Part shown: piece by piece, positions 7,381-13,306 of the stretch | Numbering within the stretch: position 1 is the first letter of the stretch | Layout: every line of letters begins with the position of its first letter | From: a bacterium | GTDB lineage: Bacteria; CG03 | Direction of reading: 5' to 3' | Length of the DNA stretch: 13,306 nucleotides | NCBI GenBank assembly: GCA_013791675.1 | Contig: VMTI01000099.1 | Location: forward strand, 1-13,306 | Notes under the pieces: model-generated | The model's database searches: none | Told to the model about the DNA's origin: nothing | What the model saw: only the letters and a program-made list of their open reading frames with translations | Position numbers and translations under genes: made by a program

Positions 7381-7417
7381 TTGATATTATGAAGACAAAA
7401 GCGAAGAGGGGAAAAGT

Positions 7418-8257
7418 GTGAAAAACGGGTTAGGGCATTTTAAGAGGCTAATTACTCAGATTATTTCGTTGTTTTTAATCAACGGTAATTTGAAGACTTT
7501 CCGGACGGGTTCGCTTTACAAAGGCCCGTTGAAAAACATTTGTATTCCGGTTTTAAACTGTCATTCCTGCCCGCTTGCCCTGACCGCTTGCCCCGTGGGG
7601 ATGCTTCAGCAGTTTCTCGCGCTTGGTTTAAAGGATGGCTTCGCGGGATTTCTTTATATACTCGGACTGATAGGCCTTCCGGCAATGTTCCTGGGGCGGT
7701 TTTTCTGCGGCTGGGTTTGCCCTTTCGGTTTTGCCCAGGAGCTGATTTTTGTTAAAAAGCTGAAAATGATGTTTCCTGATTTTCTGAAATATCTTAAGTA
7801 TATTCTGCTTTTCGGTTTTGTTCTTTTGTTCCCCGTGCTTTTTACAAGCAGATGGGGCATTGGTTCTCCGACATTTTGCAAATATATCTGCCCCGCGGGA
7901 ACAGTTGAAGCCGGTTTTTGGGGTCTGTCCGCGGGTTTTGGCAGGTTTTCAGCAGTTTTTTCAGGAAAAATTCTAATATTAGCGGCGGTTGTATTTTTTT
8001 CGGCGCGTATCTGGCGTTTTTTCTGCAGAATTTGTCCGCTGGGCCTTTTGCTGGGTTTTTTTAATAAAGTCAGCATTCTTCAGCTCCGTGTAAATGATAA
8101 ATGTGATAATTGCGGGGTGTGTAAAAAAGTTTGTCCCATGGGTATTGATATGCCGCAGCGGCGGAGTTCAATAGACTGCATAAGATGCGGTAAATGCGTT
8201 GACGCGTGTCCGCAGAAAGCGCTGGCCCTGTCATTTCTGAGAAATAAGCGGCAATGA
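7418..8257 (+). CDS. NapH/polyferredoxin-like 4Fe-4S membrane protein
   Basis: 279 residues, start GTG 7418 with a GAGGGG ribosome site at 7406-7411. About three membrane segments (roughly 75-95, 125-142, 182-197) separate cysteine motifs: CHSCPLALTACPVG (Cys48, 51, 58), CGWVCPFG (Cys97, 101), CKYICPAG (Cys154, 158) and CRICPLG (Cys203, 206). Then come two ferredoxin motifs: Cys229/232/235/239 and Cys254/257/260/264. The membrane C-x2/3-CPxG motifs plus a two-cluster ferredoxin tail are typical of NapH, NosR C-terminus and YccM-type proteins, which pass electrons between quinol or ferredoxin and partner enzymes. The first cysteine group is an extra feature of this variant. No nitrate or N2O reductase gene is adjacent, so the acceptor is unknown; the neighbouring CXXC peptide is the obvious partner candidate. 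It overlaps the next gene as ATGA. Confidence 0.88.
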   Translation: MKNGLGHFKRLITQIISLFLINGNLKTFRTGSLYKGPLKNICIPVLNCHSCPLALTACPVGMLQQFLALGLKDGFAGFLYILGLIGLPAMFLGRFFCGWVCPFGFAQELIFVKKLKMMFPDFLKYLKYILLFGFVLLFPVLFTSRWGIGSPTFCKYICPAGTVEAGFWGLSAGFGRFSAVFSGKILILAAVVFFSARIWRFFCRICPLGLLLGFFNKVSILQLRVNDKCDNCGVCKKVCPMGIDMPQRRSSIDCIRCGKCVDACPQKALALSFLRNKRQ

Positions 8258-9051
8258 TTGCTTTTTCAACTTTGATGACCGAAGGAGGGGGCGGATACCG
8301 TGAAATTCTGCCGCTCGGGAAAGCAGGGCTTAAAAAGTTAGAGCTTACATGGGGGGCCGGCGTGGATATAGACGACAGAAAAGCTTTTTTAAAAGCCGCG
8401 GCTGAATTAAAAAAATCCGGAATAAAACTTGTGTCCTCTCACGCGCCGCTTCATACCGCAGGGGGGCGGGACATAGACATATCATCGTCCGACAATTGGG
8501 ATAGAAAATTTGCCGTGCGGGAAACCGAAAAAAGCATACTGGCTTTTTTTCTTATGACCGGATCAGGCTGAACAACGGTTATTCACATAGGACGGGCGGT
8601 GTAGGAAAAGCATCGCAAAGAGCATATAAAAATGGCGTCGCTTTCGTTGAACGAGATATGCGAATTTGCCTCGGAATTTAACACGGAAATATGTCTTGAA
8701 AACACGCTCCCCGGCCATCTGGGCTGTTTTCTTGAGGAACTGCTTGAAGTCAGAGAAAAATCCGGATTCCGGAAAATAAAATTTTGCCTGGATACTGGGC
8801 ATTATAATCTTGCCGAACCCAACCCTGATATGCTCTCTGAAATGGCGCCGGATATAACAGAACTTCATATTCATGATAACAATGGCGACAAGGACAGCCA
8901 CCTTGTTCCAGGCCTCGGGCGCATTGACTGGAAGGGGCTCTTCGCTTTAACAGGCACTGAGGAAAGGCTGAATGTTTTTGAGATTATGCATGGCGGAGCT
9001 GCGGAAATAAGGGGATGCCTGGAATTTGCCGCAGCTTCATTACAACCGTGA
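8254..9051 (+). pseudogene. TIM-barrel sugar-phosphate isomerase/epimerase-like gene with two in-frame stops
   Basis: A single reading frame of 266 codons, interrupted by TGA at 8569-8571 (codon 106) and TAG at 8602-8604 (codon 117). On either side it reads as one xylose-isomerase-like (PF01261-type) barrel: LELTWG (29-34), SHAPLH (62-67), TTVIHIGR between the two stops (107-114), CLEN with Glu149, CLDTGH with Asp180/His183, HIHDNNGDKDSH (205-216) and FEIMHG with Glu243, the usual metal and substrate residues. No frame change is needed to join the parts, so these look like two nonsense changes. An alternative is a pair of compensating indels or assembly errors. ATG 8254 overlaps the polyferredoxin stop as ATGA. 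A restart at ATG 8632 would give 139 residues, half a barrel. The substrate is unknown. Confidence 0.72.
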
Positions 9052-9068
9052 TATTTCGAACTCCGCAT

Positions 9069-9097
9069 TTGACATTTCAAGGTAAGAATATTAGAGT
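9069..9097 (+). promoter_or_regulatory. Possible promoter giving a leaderless AAA-ATPase transcript
   Basis: A perfect TTGACA at 9069-9074, a 17-base spacer, then TAGAGT at 9092-9097 (four of six matches to TATAAT). Transcription starting about seven bases past the -10 box would begin at or very near the ATG at 9104, and that ATG lacks a ribosome site. Both facts fit a leaderless mRNA. Confidence 0.35.
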
Positions 9098-9103
9098 TAC
9101 AGC

Positions 9104-10255
9104 ATGCAAAAGATTATTAACCGGCCAATAGACAGCGCTAAGATTAAACATTTTCTTAGTATTTTTCCGGTGACCGCGATACTGGGCCCGCGGCAATCAG
9201 GAAAAACTTTTCTCGCTAAGCAGCTGCCCTATAAACATTACTTTGATCTGGAAAATCCCAGAGACATGACCATGCTGAATAATCCGCAGCTGGCGTTAGA
9301 AGATTTAGAAGGGCTGATTGTTATTGATGAAATCCAGCGTAAGCCGGATTTGTTTAACTTAATAAGGTATCTTGTTGACACCAATCCAAAACAAAAATAC
9401 CTTATTCTCGGCAGCGCCTCCGGAGCGCTGATGAAACAAAGTTCAGAATCGCTAGCCGGAAGAATAGGTTATTATTATCTGGGGGGCTTTAGTATATCTG
9501 ATATAGATTCGTCAAATATTATGAAGATATGGTTGAGGGGCGGGTATCCGCGAGCCTACCTGGCGAAATCAGATAGGGGGAGTTTTTTATGGCTTACGAA
9601 TTATATCAGCGCTTTTTTAGAGAGAGATATTCCTCAGCTTGGTATAAGCGTTTCCGCGAACATTCTTAGGAGGTTCTGGATAATGCTGAGCCATTATCAC
9701 GGTCAGATTATCAATTATTCTGAAACGGGAAGATCTTTCGGTATTTCCGACGTCACTGTGAAAAAATACATTGATATTTTAGAACACGCACTGATGCTGA
9801 GGGTGCTGCAGCCATGGCATGTAAATATGAGAAAACGGCTTGTAAAAAGACCCAAGATTTATATCAGGGATTCCGGCATTTTTCATTCATTAAACTCAAT
9901 AGAGAGCTGTCAGCAAATGCTTACGCACAACAAACTCGGCGCCTCATGGGAAGGTTTTGCGCTTGAATGCGTGATAAGGGCCATAGGAAAACGGTATGAA
10001 GATTTTTATTTTTGGAATACTCACACAGGCGCGGCAATTGATCTTTTCTGGCAGAATAACGGCAGGAACTGGGGCATAGAATTTAAATACGGCGATTCTC
10101 CCAAATTGACAAGGGCGATGAAAACGAGCATTGAGGATTTATCTCTTGCGCATCTGTGGGTTGTTTACCCGGGTAAGCAGCTTTATAAATTACACAAAAA
10201 TATTACCGTCATTCCCCTTTCTCAAATAAATAAAGTTTGGAGCTATAAATATTAG
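9104..10255 (+). CDS. AAA_14/DUF4143 family ATPase
   Basis: 383 residues, apparently complete. Walker A is GPRQSGKT (28-35), Walker B LIVIDE (71-76), sensor-like LGSASG (102-107), followed by SSESLAGRIGYYYLGGFS (113-130), the usual junction in this family. A winged-helix-like segment follows (about 203-235, SFGISDVTVKKYIDIL). The C-terminal DUF4143 region has LGASWEGFALECVI (278-291) and a PD-(D/E)xK-like Asp313...Glu326-x-Lys328 (AIDLFW...GIEFKYG). These proteins are widespread, often patchily distributed and mostly uncharacterised; nuclease activity is not shown for them. ATG 9104 starts just before the KIINRPI segment common to the family. Its stop is one base from the following glycosyltransferase, so it may drive transcription of that series. 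A functional link is not evident. Confidence 0.9.
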   Translation: MQKIINRPIDSAKIKHFLSIFPVTAILGPRQSGKTFLAKQLPYKHYFDLENPRDMTMLNNPQLALEDLEGLIVIDEIQRKPDLFNLIRYLVDTNPKQKYLILGSASGALMKQSSESLAGRIGYYYLGGFSISDIDSSNIMKIWLRGGYPRAYLAKSDRGSFLWLTNYISAFLERDIPQLGISVSANILRRFWIMLSHYHGQIINYSETGRSFGISDVTVKKYIDILEHALMLRVLQPWHVNMRKRLVKRPKIYIRDSGIFHSLNSIESCQQMLTHNKLGASWEGFALECVIRAIGKRYEDFYFWNTHTGAAIDLFWQNNGRNWGIEFKYGDSPKLTRAMKTSIEDLSLAHLWVVYPGKQLYKLHKNITVIPLSQINKVWSYKY

Positions 10256-10256
10256 T

Positions 10257-10964
10257 ATGAAAACGGCAATTGTGATTCCTACATACAATGAGGCGGGGAA
10301 CATAAAAGATCTGATAGAAGAAATTTTTAAAATTGAAAAAGACCTTGAAATTATCATTGTGGATGACAATTCTCCCGACGGCACGGAAGATATTGTGCGT
10401 AATTTGGCGAATAAAATAAATAAAATACACCTTATTGTCCGCAGTGGAAAGAGGTCGGAAGGGAAATCCAGAATTGACGGCTGCAGGTATGCTCTCGTAA
10501 AAGGCGCGGAAATTATTATAGAAATGGACGCTGATTTTTCTCACAATCCTAAATATATTCCTGTGTTCCTTTCAAAAATCAGGGAGAGCGATATTGTGAT
10601 AGGGTCTAGATGTATACCGGGAGGCCGTGAAACCGGCCGACCGCGTTTGCGCGTTTTATTGAGTAAATTGGCCAATTTTTACATCAGGAAGAGCTACGGT
10701 ATAAAAAATGTATTTGACTGCACTTCGGGATACAGATGTTTCAGGCGGGAAGTTTGTGATAAAATAAAACTTGATTCGCTGAAAGCGGAAGGGCCCGCCG
10801 TGATACCGGAAATTTTATTTAAAGCGGGAAGGCTCGGTTTTAGAATCAGCGAGTTTCCTGTTGTGTATGAAAACAGAACAAAAGGCGTATCCAAATTCAC
10901 CTTGAAAAAAATCACGGAAAGCCTAATTCTTCCGCTTATATTAAGATTTAGGGGGATTTTCTGA
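10257..10964 (+). CDS. Family-2 glycosyltransferase, polyprenol-phosphate mannosyltransferase (DPM1)-like
   Basis: 235 residues, one GT-A domain. Motifs: AIVIPTYNEAGNI (4-16), VDDNSPDGT (35-43), the metal-binding MDADFSHNP with Asp91 and Asp93, VIGSRCIPGG (114-123) and FDCTSGYRCF, all typical of DPM1-like enzymes, which transfer a sugar from a nucleotide donor to polyprenyl phosphate at the cytoplasmic face of the membrane. There is no C-terminal membrane domain (no GtrA-like helices), so it is probably peripheral. ATG 10257 is one base after the upstream stop; a GGAG lies about 14 bases ahead. It is the first gene of a coupled series; its TGA overlaps the next start as CTGA. Donor sugar not predictable. 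Confidence 0.92.
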   Translation: MKTAIVIPTYNEAGNIKDLIEEIFKIEKDLEIIIVDDNSPDGTEDIVRNLANKINKIHLIVRSGKRSEGKSRIDGCRYALVKGAEIIIEMDADFSHNPKYIPVFLSKIRESDIVIGSRCIPGGRETGRPRLRVLLSKLANFYIRKSYGIKNVFDCTSGYRCFRREVCDKIKLDSLKAEGPAVIPEILFKAGRLGFRISEFPVVYENRTKGVSKFTLKKITESLILPLILRFRGIF

Positions 10965-11971
10965 AAAAAATATCGGTTATTATTCCTGTCTTTAACGCCG
11001 AAAAAAATATAAGGCGGTGTTTGGATGCAGTTTTTTCATCCATTTCATCTGATACGGAGGTTATTGCGGTAGATGATTGTTCAAGCGATTCAAGCTCCGG
11101 GATTTTGAAAGAATTCCCCTGCAAAGTTATTACGATGGCTGAAAATAGCGGGCCCGCGGCTTCAAGAAACGCGGGTGCGGAAAATTCATCTGGGAAAGCG
11201 CTGATTTTTCTTGATTCCGATGTTCTTGTTTTTCCGGAATCCATGAGCTGTGTTTCTGATTTTTTTGAGAGAAATAATAAAGTTCATGTAATTCAGGGGA
11301 TTTATGATATGGAGAGCGAAAAAGCGAATTTGCCGACGCTGGCAAGGGATTATTTTAAGTTTCACAAGCTGTCTAAATTAAAACGGAATGAAATTTTGGG
11401 AATAAACAGTTTCTGTTTTGCAATCAGAAAAGAGGTTTTTGACGAAGTCGGCGGCTTTAACGAAAAAATCAAAACAGCCGCGTCCGAAGACACCGATTTT
11501 GCGATGCGCCTTGCGGGCAGCGGTTATAAAATTCTGCTGGAAAAAAACTTGAAGGTCAGGCATTTGAAAAGCTATTCTTTGCCCGGGCTTTTAGGAGTTG
11601 ATTTTTATAAAGCAAAAGCAAAGATGAAATTAATACTGCGGAGACGAGGTGAGGGAAAAGCGCCGGTGACGATTTCACTTAACAGGTTTCGCGATGTTAT
11701 ACCGGAAATTATAAGTGTCTTCATTTCCCCGTTATTTTTTTTAAGCGCAGGTTTGTCTATTTTTTACGGCAAGTTGTTTGCATTATTTTCATTATGCGCG
11801 CTGGCGTTTTTTTGGGCTTTAAATTATGATTATTTCAGTATGATTTGTAAAAATAGGGGTTATTTTATTTCACTTGGGTGTTTTTTTATCTTTTTATTTG
11901 AGATGTCTTTTTATTTTTCAGGCGTTATTGCCGCTTTAATTGAATATATTGTTTTCAGGAGAAGATATTGA
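10961..11971 (+). CDS. Membrane-anchored family-2 glycosyltransferase with probable CTG start
   Basis: 336 residues from CTG 10961, which overlaps the preceding TGA (CTGA) and has an AGGGGGA ribosome site at 10950-10956. The frame is closed by TAG at 10949, and no ATG, GTG or TTG occurs before TTG 11021. That later start would remove ISVIIPVFNAEKN (4-16), the essential first strand of the GT-A fold, so CTG is the best choice. Further motifs: VDDCSSDSS (38-46), SGPAASRNAG (63-72), the metal-binding LDSDV with Asp85 and Asp87, and GGFNEKI plus a SEDTDF acceptor-site region. The end (about 246-336) holds three hydrophobic segments, so the enzyme is membrane-anchored and probably acts on a lipid-linked or membrane substrate. 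Its stop overlaps the radical-SAM start. Confidence 0.88.
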   Translation: MKKISVIIPVFNAEKNIRRCLDAVFSSISSDTEVIAVDDCSSDSSSGILKEFPCKVITMAENSGPAASRNAGAENSSGKALIFLDSDVLVFPESMSCVSDFFERNNKVHVIQGIYDMESEKANLPTLARDYFKFHKLSKLKRNEILGINSFCFAIRKEVFDEVGGFNEKIKTAASEDTDFAMRLAGSGYKILLEKNLKVRHLKSYSLPGLLGVDFYKAKAKMKLILRRRGEGKAPVTISLNRFRDVIPEIISVFISPLFFLSAGLSIFYGKLFALFSLCALAFFWALNYDYFSMICKNRGYFISLGCFFIFLFEMSFYFSGVIAALIEYIVFRRRY

Positions 11972-13035
11972 TAAATATTCGTGAAAGATTCCGGTGGTTC
12001 AGGAAAATAATTTTTCACGGCAAAATTAGTCCTGAACAAATAACATTTTTTGTAACGAATAAATGCAGGCTTAACTGTAAACACTGTTTTTACAAAGATA
12101 AATTAAACAAAGGGGAAGATGCGGCTCTTTCCGAGATAAAAAGAATTTCAGAAAATTTAGGGGAATTTAGTTTCCTGACACTGACCGGCGGAGAGCCGTT
12201 CATGAGAGATGATTTACCGGAAATCGCCGAAACATTTATTTTGAAAAATAAAGTGAGCAGAATTTCAATTCCGACAAACGGTTTCGAGCCCCGCAAGATA
12301 TATTCTGAGACCCAAAAAATACTGGAGCGATGCCCGGGAGCGGAGATAATAGTGAAAGTTTCCATTGACGGATTAGAGGATGTGCATGACGGGATAAGAG
12401 GCGTTAAGGGAAGTTACGAGAGGGCCGTTGAAACATTTAAACTGCTTAAAACACTGAAAGAAAAAAACAGGAGATTTAGGGCGGGAATTCTTTGTACCAT
12501 TTCAAAAATAAACGAGGATTATCTTGAGGATGCATTTCAATTTACTGACAGAGAATTGAAACCGGATGTGTTCGGGCTTAATTTTATACGCGGTAATGTC
12601 TCTGACATGGATATTAAAAATGTGGAATTTCAAAAGTATGAAAAATTATATGCTCTGATTTTATCGGGGCTTCGGGGAAATTATTTTTATAAAGCATATA
12701 AAAAGTTCGTTATCAGGGCGATAAAGAGAATCATAGAAAGCCGGCGGTATCCGTTTTCGTGTCTTGCCGGCAGGGTTTCCGCCGTAATTGACGCGAATCT
12801 GAATGTTTTTCCGTGCGAGGCGTTATCTGTTGATATGGGAAATTTGCGGGATTTTGGATATGACTTCAAAAAATTGTGGCGTTCGCCGAAGGCTACGAGC
12901 GCGAGAAATTACATTGACGGGAAAAATTGTATTTGCACTAACGAGTGCAACATACAGAATAATTCTTTTTTTACTCCGGGGCTTTTAGCCGGAATCCTCG
13001 CCGGCGCGGCAAAGGAAAGATTGAAATCGTCATGA
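11968..13035 (+). CDS. Radical SAM enzyme with SPASM-like C-terminal cysteines
   Basis: 355 residues from TTG 11968, which overlaps the upstream TGA (TTGA) and has AGGAG at 11957-11961, six bases ahead. The radical-SAM cluster motif is CRLNCKHC (Cys33, 37, 40), followed by TLTGGEPFMR (71-80), IPTNG, KVSIDGLEDVHDGIRG and CTISKIN, the core of a 4Fe-4S/SAM enzyme. The C-terminal part has Cys265, Cys283 (NVFPCEAL), Cys321, Cys323 and Cys327, an arrangement like a SPASM or twitch domain binding one or two extra clusters. Such enzymes modify peptides, sugars or lipids. No short precursor peptide is seen nearby, and the glycosyltransferase neighbours favour a sugar or lipid substrate; this is inference from context. 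The next gene overlaps as ATGA. Confidence 0.9.
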   Translation: MINIRERFRWFRKIIFHGKISPEQITFFVTNKCRLNCKHCFYKDKLNKGEDAALSEIKRISENLGEFSFLTLTGGEPFMRDDLPEIAETFILKNKVSRISIPTNGFEPRKIYSETQKILERCPGAEIIVKVSIDGLEDVHDGIRGVKGSYERAVETFKLLKTLKEKNRRFRAGILCTISKINEDYLEDAFQFTDRELKPDVFGLNFIRGNVSDMDIKNVEFQKYEKLYALILSGLRGNYFYKAYKKFVIRAIKRIIESRRYPFSCLAGRVSAVIDANLNVFPCEALSVDMGNLRDFGYDFKKLWRSPKATSARNYIDGKNCICTNECNIQNNSFFTPGLLAGILAGAAKERLKSS

Positions 13036-13306
13036 GAGTCGCTTTTGTTCATGTCCCCATACGGCATCACAGATTTTCGGAAAATCTAAAAGTTGTTGAT
13101 GAGGAATTTACTTTCTCTCCGCCGATTGTTCTCGCGTATGTTGCCGCGATTGCCGAAAAATCGGGCAGCAAAGTGATTTTAATTGACGCCGCGGCGCTGA
13201 GGCTGAGTAAAGAGCAGGTTAGGAAAAAACTGGAAATATTTCGCCCTGATTTTATAATGTTCCGTTTGGACACATACTGCTTTCATGACACTCTTGACTG
13301 GATCAG
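13032..13306 (+). CDS. B12-binding domain radical SAM protein, N-terminal part
   Basis: Partial gene running off the right edge; about 91 codons visible. ATG 13032 overlaps the previous stop as ATGA. The opening strand MRVAFVHVP, the FSPPIVLAYVAAIAEKSG helix, KVILIDA and the RPDFIMFRLDT strand match the Rossmann-like cobalamin-binding domain at the front of class B radical-SAM enzymes; the classical DxHxxG motif is absent, as is common in that class. The CxxxCxxC radical-SAM motif would come later, outside the window, so the enzyme type is inferred from the N-terminus. In this class the cofactor often serves methylation or ring rearrangement. It is the fourth member of the coupled glycosyltransferase/radical-SAM series. 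Confidence 0.8.
   Translation, partial: MRVAFVHVPIRHHRFSENLKVVDEEFTFSPPIVLAYVAAIAEKSGSKVILIDAAALRLSKEQVRKKLEIFRPDFIMFRLDTYCFHDTLDWI

Noticed and set aside
8543..8632. Programmed frameshift at the T7 run (8544-8550) to bypass the stop in the isomerase gene
   Set aside because: The -1 frame stays open but loses the family-like TTVIHIG strand, and a second shift would be needed to return to the conserved downstream frame.
8254..9051. Two separate genes (105 and 139 residues) instead of one broken gene
   Set aside because: Each half lacks part of the barrel active site, both share one frame, and the ten codons between the stops also fit the family.
1..13306. CRISPR array, tRNA, rRNA or a complete insertion sequence
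   Set aside because: No regularly spaced direct repeats, cloverleaf-like segments or transposase genes were seen by eye on either strand; gaps between genes are too short for most of these.

Overview
The window is ordinary bacterial chromosome, densely packed, with every supported gene on the + strand. TAA, TAG and TGA all serve as stops, so the code looks standard. The gene set (hybrid-cluster protein Hcp, a polyferredoxin-type membrane Fe-S protein, two radical-SAM enzymes) suggests an anaerobe. The mix of families and the hairpin-rich intergenic repeats would suit an uncultured lineage such as Omnitrophota or Elusimicrobiota, but that is an impression; nothing here fixes the taxonomy. There is no gene-free stretch over 300 bases. 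The longest, 1514-1703, holds a hairpin-repeat cluster and a promoter.

Layout. (1) 3-1513: the 3' part of hcp, a small cupin and a GIY-YIG endonuclease-like protein whose last ~19 codons lie in a cluster of five hairpins (1456-1604). (2) 1652-4209: a promoter, then a RhlE-type DEAD-box helicase overlapping miaB, a tRNA methylthiotransferase. (3) 4306-7196: a LapA-like membrane protein and mutS. (4) 7193-9051: a 46-residue membrane peptide ending in a C-x2-C motif (CD1871A-like), a polyferredoxin with many cysteine motifs, and a TIM-barrel sugar-phosphate isomerase/epimerase-like gene interrupted by two in-frame stops. (5) 9104-10255: an AAA_14/DUF4143 ATPase behind a possible promoter that would start the transcript at its ATG. 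(6) 10257-13306: a tightly coupled series of a DPM1-like glycosyltransferase, a second membrane-anchored glycosyltransferase, a radical-SAM enzyme with extra C-terminal cysteines, and the start of a B12-binding radical-SAM enzyme.

How they work together. Blocks 2 and 3 are translation, RNA and DNA maintenance genes. The CXXC peptide and polyferredoxin look like a small membrane redox module. Block 6 is the best candidate for an undescribed pathway: two glycosyltransferases and two radical-SAM enzymes joined by four-base stop/start overlaps, probably building or modifying a lipid-linked sugar or other cell-surface molecule whose substrate cannot be read from the sequence. Two starts in this series appear to be non-ATG (CTG and TTG), which automatic gene calling could misplace.
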